Shown here: in pieces, positions 62,869-64,000 of the stretch | How positions within the stretch are numbered: position 1 is the first letter of the stretch | How the letters are laid out: the number at the start of each line of letters is the position of its first letter | Source: Agrobacterium sp. a22-2 | GTDB taxonomy: Bacteria; Pseudomonadota; Alphaproteobacteria; Rhizobiales; Rhizobiaceae | Direction: 5' to 3' | Length of the DNA stretch: 64,000 nucleotides | Assembly: GCF_012276985.1 (NCBI RefSeq) | Contig: NZ_JAAXMM010000009.1 | Coordinates: 186,001-250,000 of the forward strand | Notes under the pieces: model-generated | Databases searched by the model: none | Told to the model about the DNA's origin: nothing | What the model saw: the letters and a program-made list of their open reading frames with translations, nothing else | Translations under genes and position numbers: made by a program

Positions 62869-64000
62869 TCAATCCGCCCCCTTCGTCACCGACCACGTGG
62901 TCACCGGCATCAGCGACTTCCAGCCGCAATAGCGCCCGACCGGCGCGGCACGGGCCACCGATATGCGGGTCAGGTCGCCGCCAAAGAGGCCGCGCAATTC
63001 GGCCAGCCGCGCCTCGCCCTCGATGGTCACCGCATTGGCCACCAGCCAGCCGCCGCTGCGCAGCGCCGCCCAGCAGGTCTCGAACAGGCCCTCGTGGGTG
63101 ATGCCGCCGCCAATGAAGATCACATCGGGCACATCAAGGTCCGCAAGCGCTGCCGGCGCCTCGCCCTCGACCACCTTCAGGTCCGGCGTTCCGAGCGTGT
63201 CGGCGTTGAAGCGGATCATCGCCACCCGCTCCGGCTTCGGCTCGATGGCGACAGCCTTTGTTCCCATGCCGCAGCGCAGCCATTCGATGGCAATCGAGCC
63301 GCAGCCGGCGCCGACATCCCAGAGCAGTGCATTGGGAAACGGCGTGAGCAAAGCGAGCGTCGCAGCGCGCACTTCGCGCTTGGTCAATTGCCCGTCATGG
63401 CGAAAGGCATCGTCCGGCAGGCCGGGCACCGGCGACAGCAGCGCACCATCATAGGCGCAGTCGATCGCGAGCGTGTTGAACTCGGCAATCTCGGGCCGAT
63501 GATCGACCATGCCCTGGGCGGTCATGATCACGGTGCGCTCTTCCTCACCGCCCATATGCTCCAGCACATGCAGAATGGAGGCGCCGAAGCCGCGCTCGAC
63601 CAGCAGGTCGGCCGCCTGGTGCACGGTTTCCGCACCTGACGTCAGCGCCAGGATGCGCGCTCCCGGCAGAATGTGACGGTTAAGGCTGGCCAGCGGGCGG
63701 CCATGCAGAGAAATCTGCGCCACGGATTGCAGGGGCCAGCCGAGCCGGGCGGCGGCCAGCGAAAAGGCCGAAGGCGACGGAACGATATACATTTCCTCCA
63801 GCGCCACATAACGCCTGAGCGTCGCGCCGATGCCGAAATGCATGGGATCGCCGGTAGCCAATACCGTGACCGGCGTGCCGCGCAGCTTCAGCACCTCGTT
63901 CAGGGTCTCCCGAAAACCGCCACCCCAGTTCAGGATGCGCTTCAGTTCCGGCAGGGCACCGCCTTCCAGCACATGATCGAGCCGCTCGCCGATCACCACG
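62869..64000 (-). CDS. cobL: precorrin-6B C5,15-methyltransferase/C12-decarboxylase CobL, N-terminus cut by the window edge
   Basis: At least 376 residues are visible. The first part is a CbiE-type tetrapyrrole methylase that begins within VIGERLDH, so the usual N-terminal strand lies beyond 64000. The second part (CbiT-like, about 175 onward) has a Rossmann SAM site LLWDVGAGCGSIAIEW and a DVIFIGGG block. CobL methylates C5 and C15 and decarboxylates the C12 acetate. The codon at 63997-63999 is an internal valine, not a start. Confidence 0.94.
   Translation of the reverse strand, partial: VVIGERLDHVLEGGALPELKRILNWGGGFRETLNEVLKLRGTPVTVLATGDPMHFGIGATLRRYVALEEMYIVPSPSAFSLAAARLGWPLQSVAQISLHGRPLASLNRHILPGARILALTSGAETVHQAADLLVERGFGASILHVLEHMGGEEERTVIMTAQGMVDHRPEIAEFNTLAIDCAYDGALLSPVPGLPDDAFRHDGQLTKREVRAATLALLTPFPNALLWDVGAGCGSIAIEWLRCGMGTKAVAIEPKPERVAMIRFNADTLGTPDLKVVEGEAPAALADLDVPDVIFIGGGITHEGLFETCWAALRSGGWLVANAVTIEGEARLAELRGLFGGDLTRISVARAAPVGRYCGWKSLMPVTTWSVTKGAD

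Overview
The window reads as a chromosomal segment of a GC-rich alphaproteobacterium of the family Rhizobiaceae (Rhizobium/Agrobacterium type; the genus is not resolved). The main support is the acpXL-lpxXL very-long-chain lipid A acyl cluster, the ccoNOQP and ccoGHIS (fixNOQP/fixGHIS) operons with FnrN, an alphaproteobacterial zinc-uptake locus, and several intergenic mosaic palindromes of the kind common in rhizobia. I see no rRNA, tRNA, insertion sequence, prophage or CRISPR array.

Region by region. 1-8.8 kb: the end of folE, hisI, a patatin phospholipase, a CBS-domain protein, a rhomboid, a tandem PilZ protein, a periplasmic transglutaminase-like cysteine protease, a membrane-anchored unknown, a SPOR-tailed D,D-carboxypeptidase, a small unknown and a gamma-type carbonic anhydrase-like protein. 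8.8-13.3 kb: a zinc-starvation regulon, with znuC-znuB-zur divergent from znuA, followed by a COG0523 GTPase; near-identical palindromes (probable Zur boxes) lie in both promoter regions. 13.4-15.4 kb: a TPR/GT41 O-GlcNAc-transferase-like gene. 15.4-28.7 kb: a plant-polysaccharide catabolic cluster (GH43, aldo/keto reductase, Gfo/Idh/MocA dehydrogenase, TIM-barrel isomerase, GH2 beta-mannosidase, complete sugar ABC transporter) divergent from a LacI regulator. 28.8-30.2 kb: gnd.

30.4-41.3 kb: the high-affinity cbb3 oxidase and its maturation operon, both reading leftward and each preceded by an FNR box. The two operons are separated by a rightward pair: a degenerate subtilisin-TPR fusion and a membrane-anchored unknown. 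A hemerythrin-like gene and a PAS gene follow ccoN. 42.4-47.9 kb: lpxXL, an alcohol dehydrogenase-like gene, fabF1XL, fabF2XL, fabZXL and acpXL, which make and transfer the 27-hydroxyoctacosanoyl chain of rhizobial lipid A. 48-50.3 kb: hemN and fnrN share an intergenic FNR box, so the low-oxygen regulator, anaerobic heme synthesis and the cbb3 oxidase form one circuit.

50.9-64 kb: cobalamin synthesis. cobA-cobB-cobC-cobD run leftward, cbiD-cobK rightward, and cobL-cobI-cobJ-cobM leftward, with an orphan cheD, a nucleoside hydrolase and a GFA-type protein between them. cobJ is fused to CbiG domains and carries a palindromic repeat of exactly 37 codons inside its reading frame. Other points worth a second look are the loss of the catalytic cysteine in FabF2XL (chain-length-factor-like) and the subtilase relic between the cco operons.
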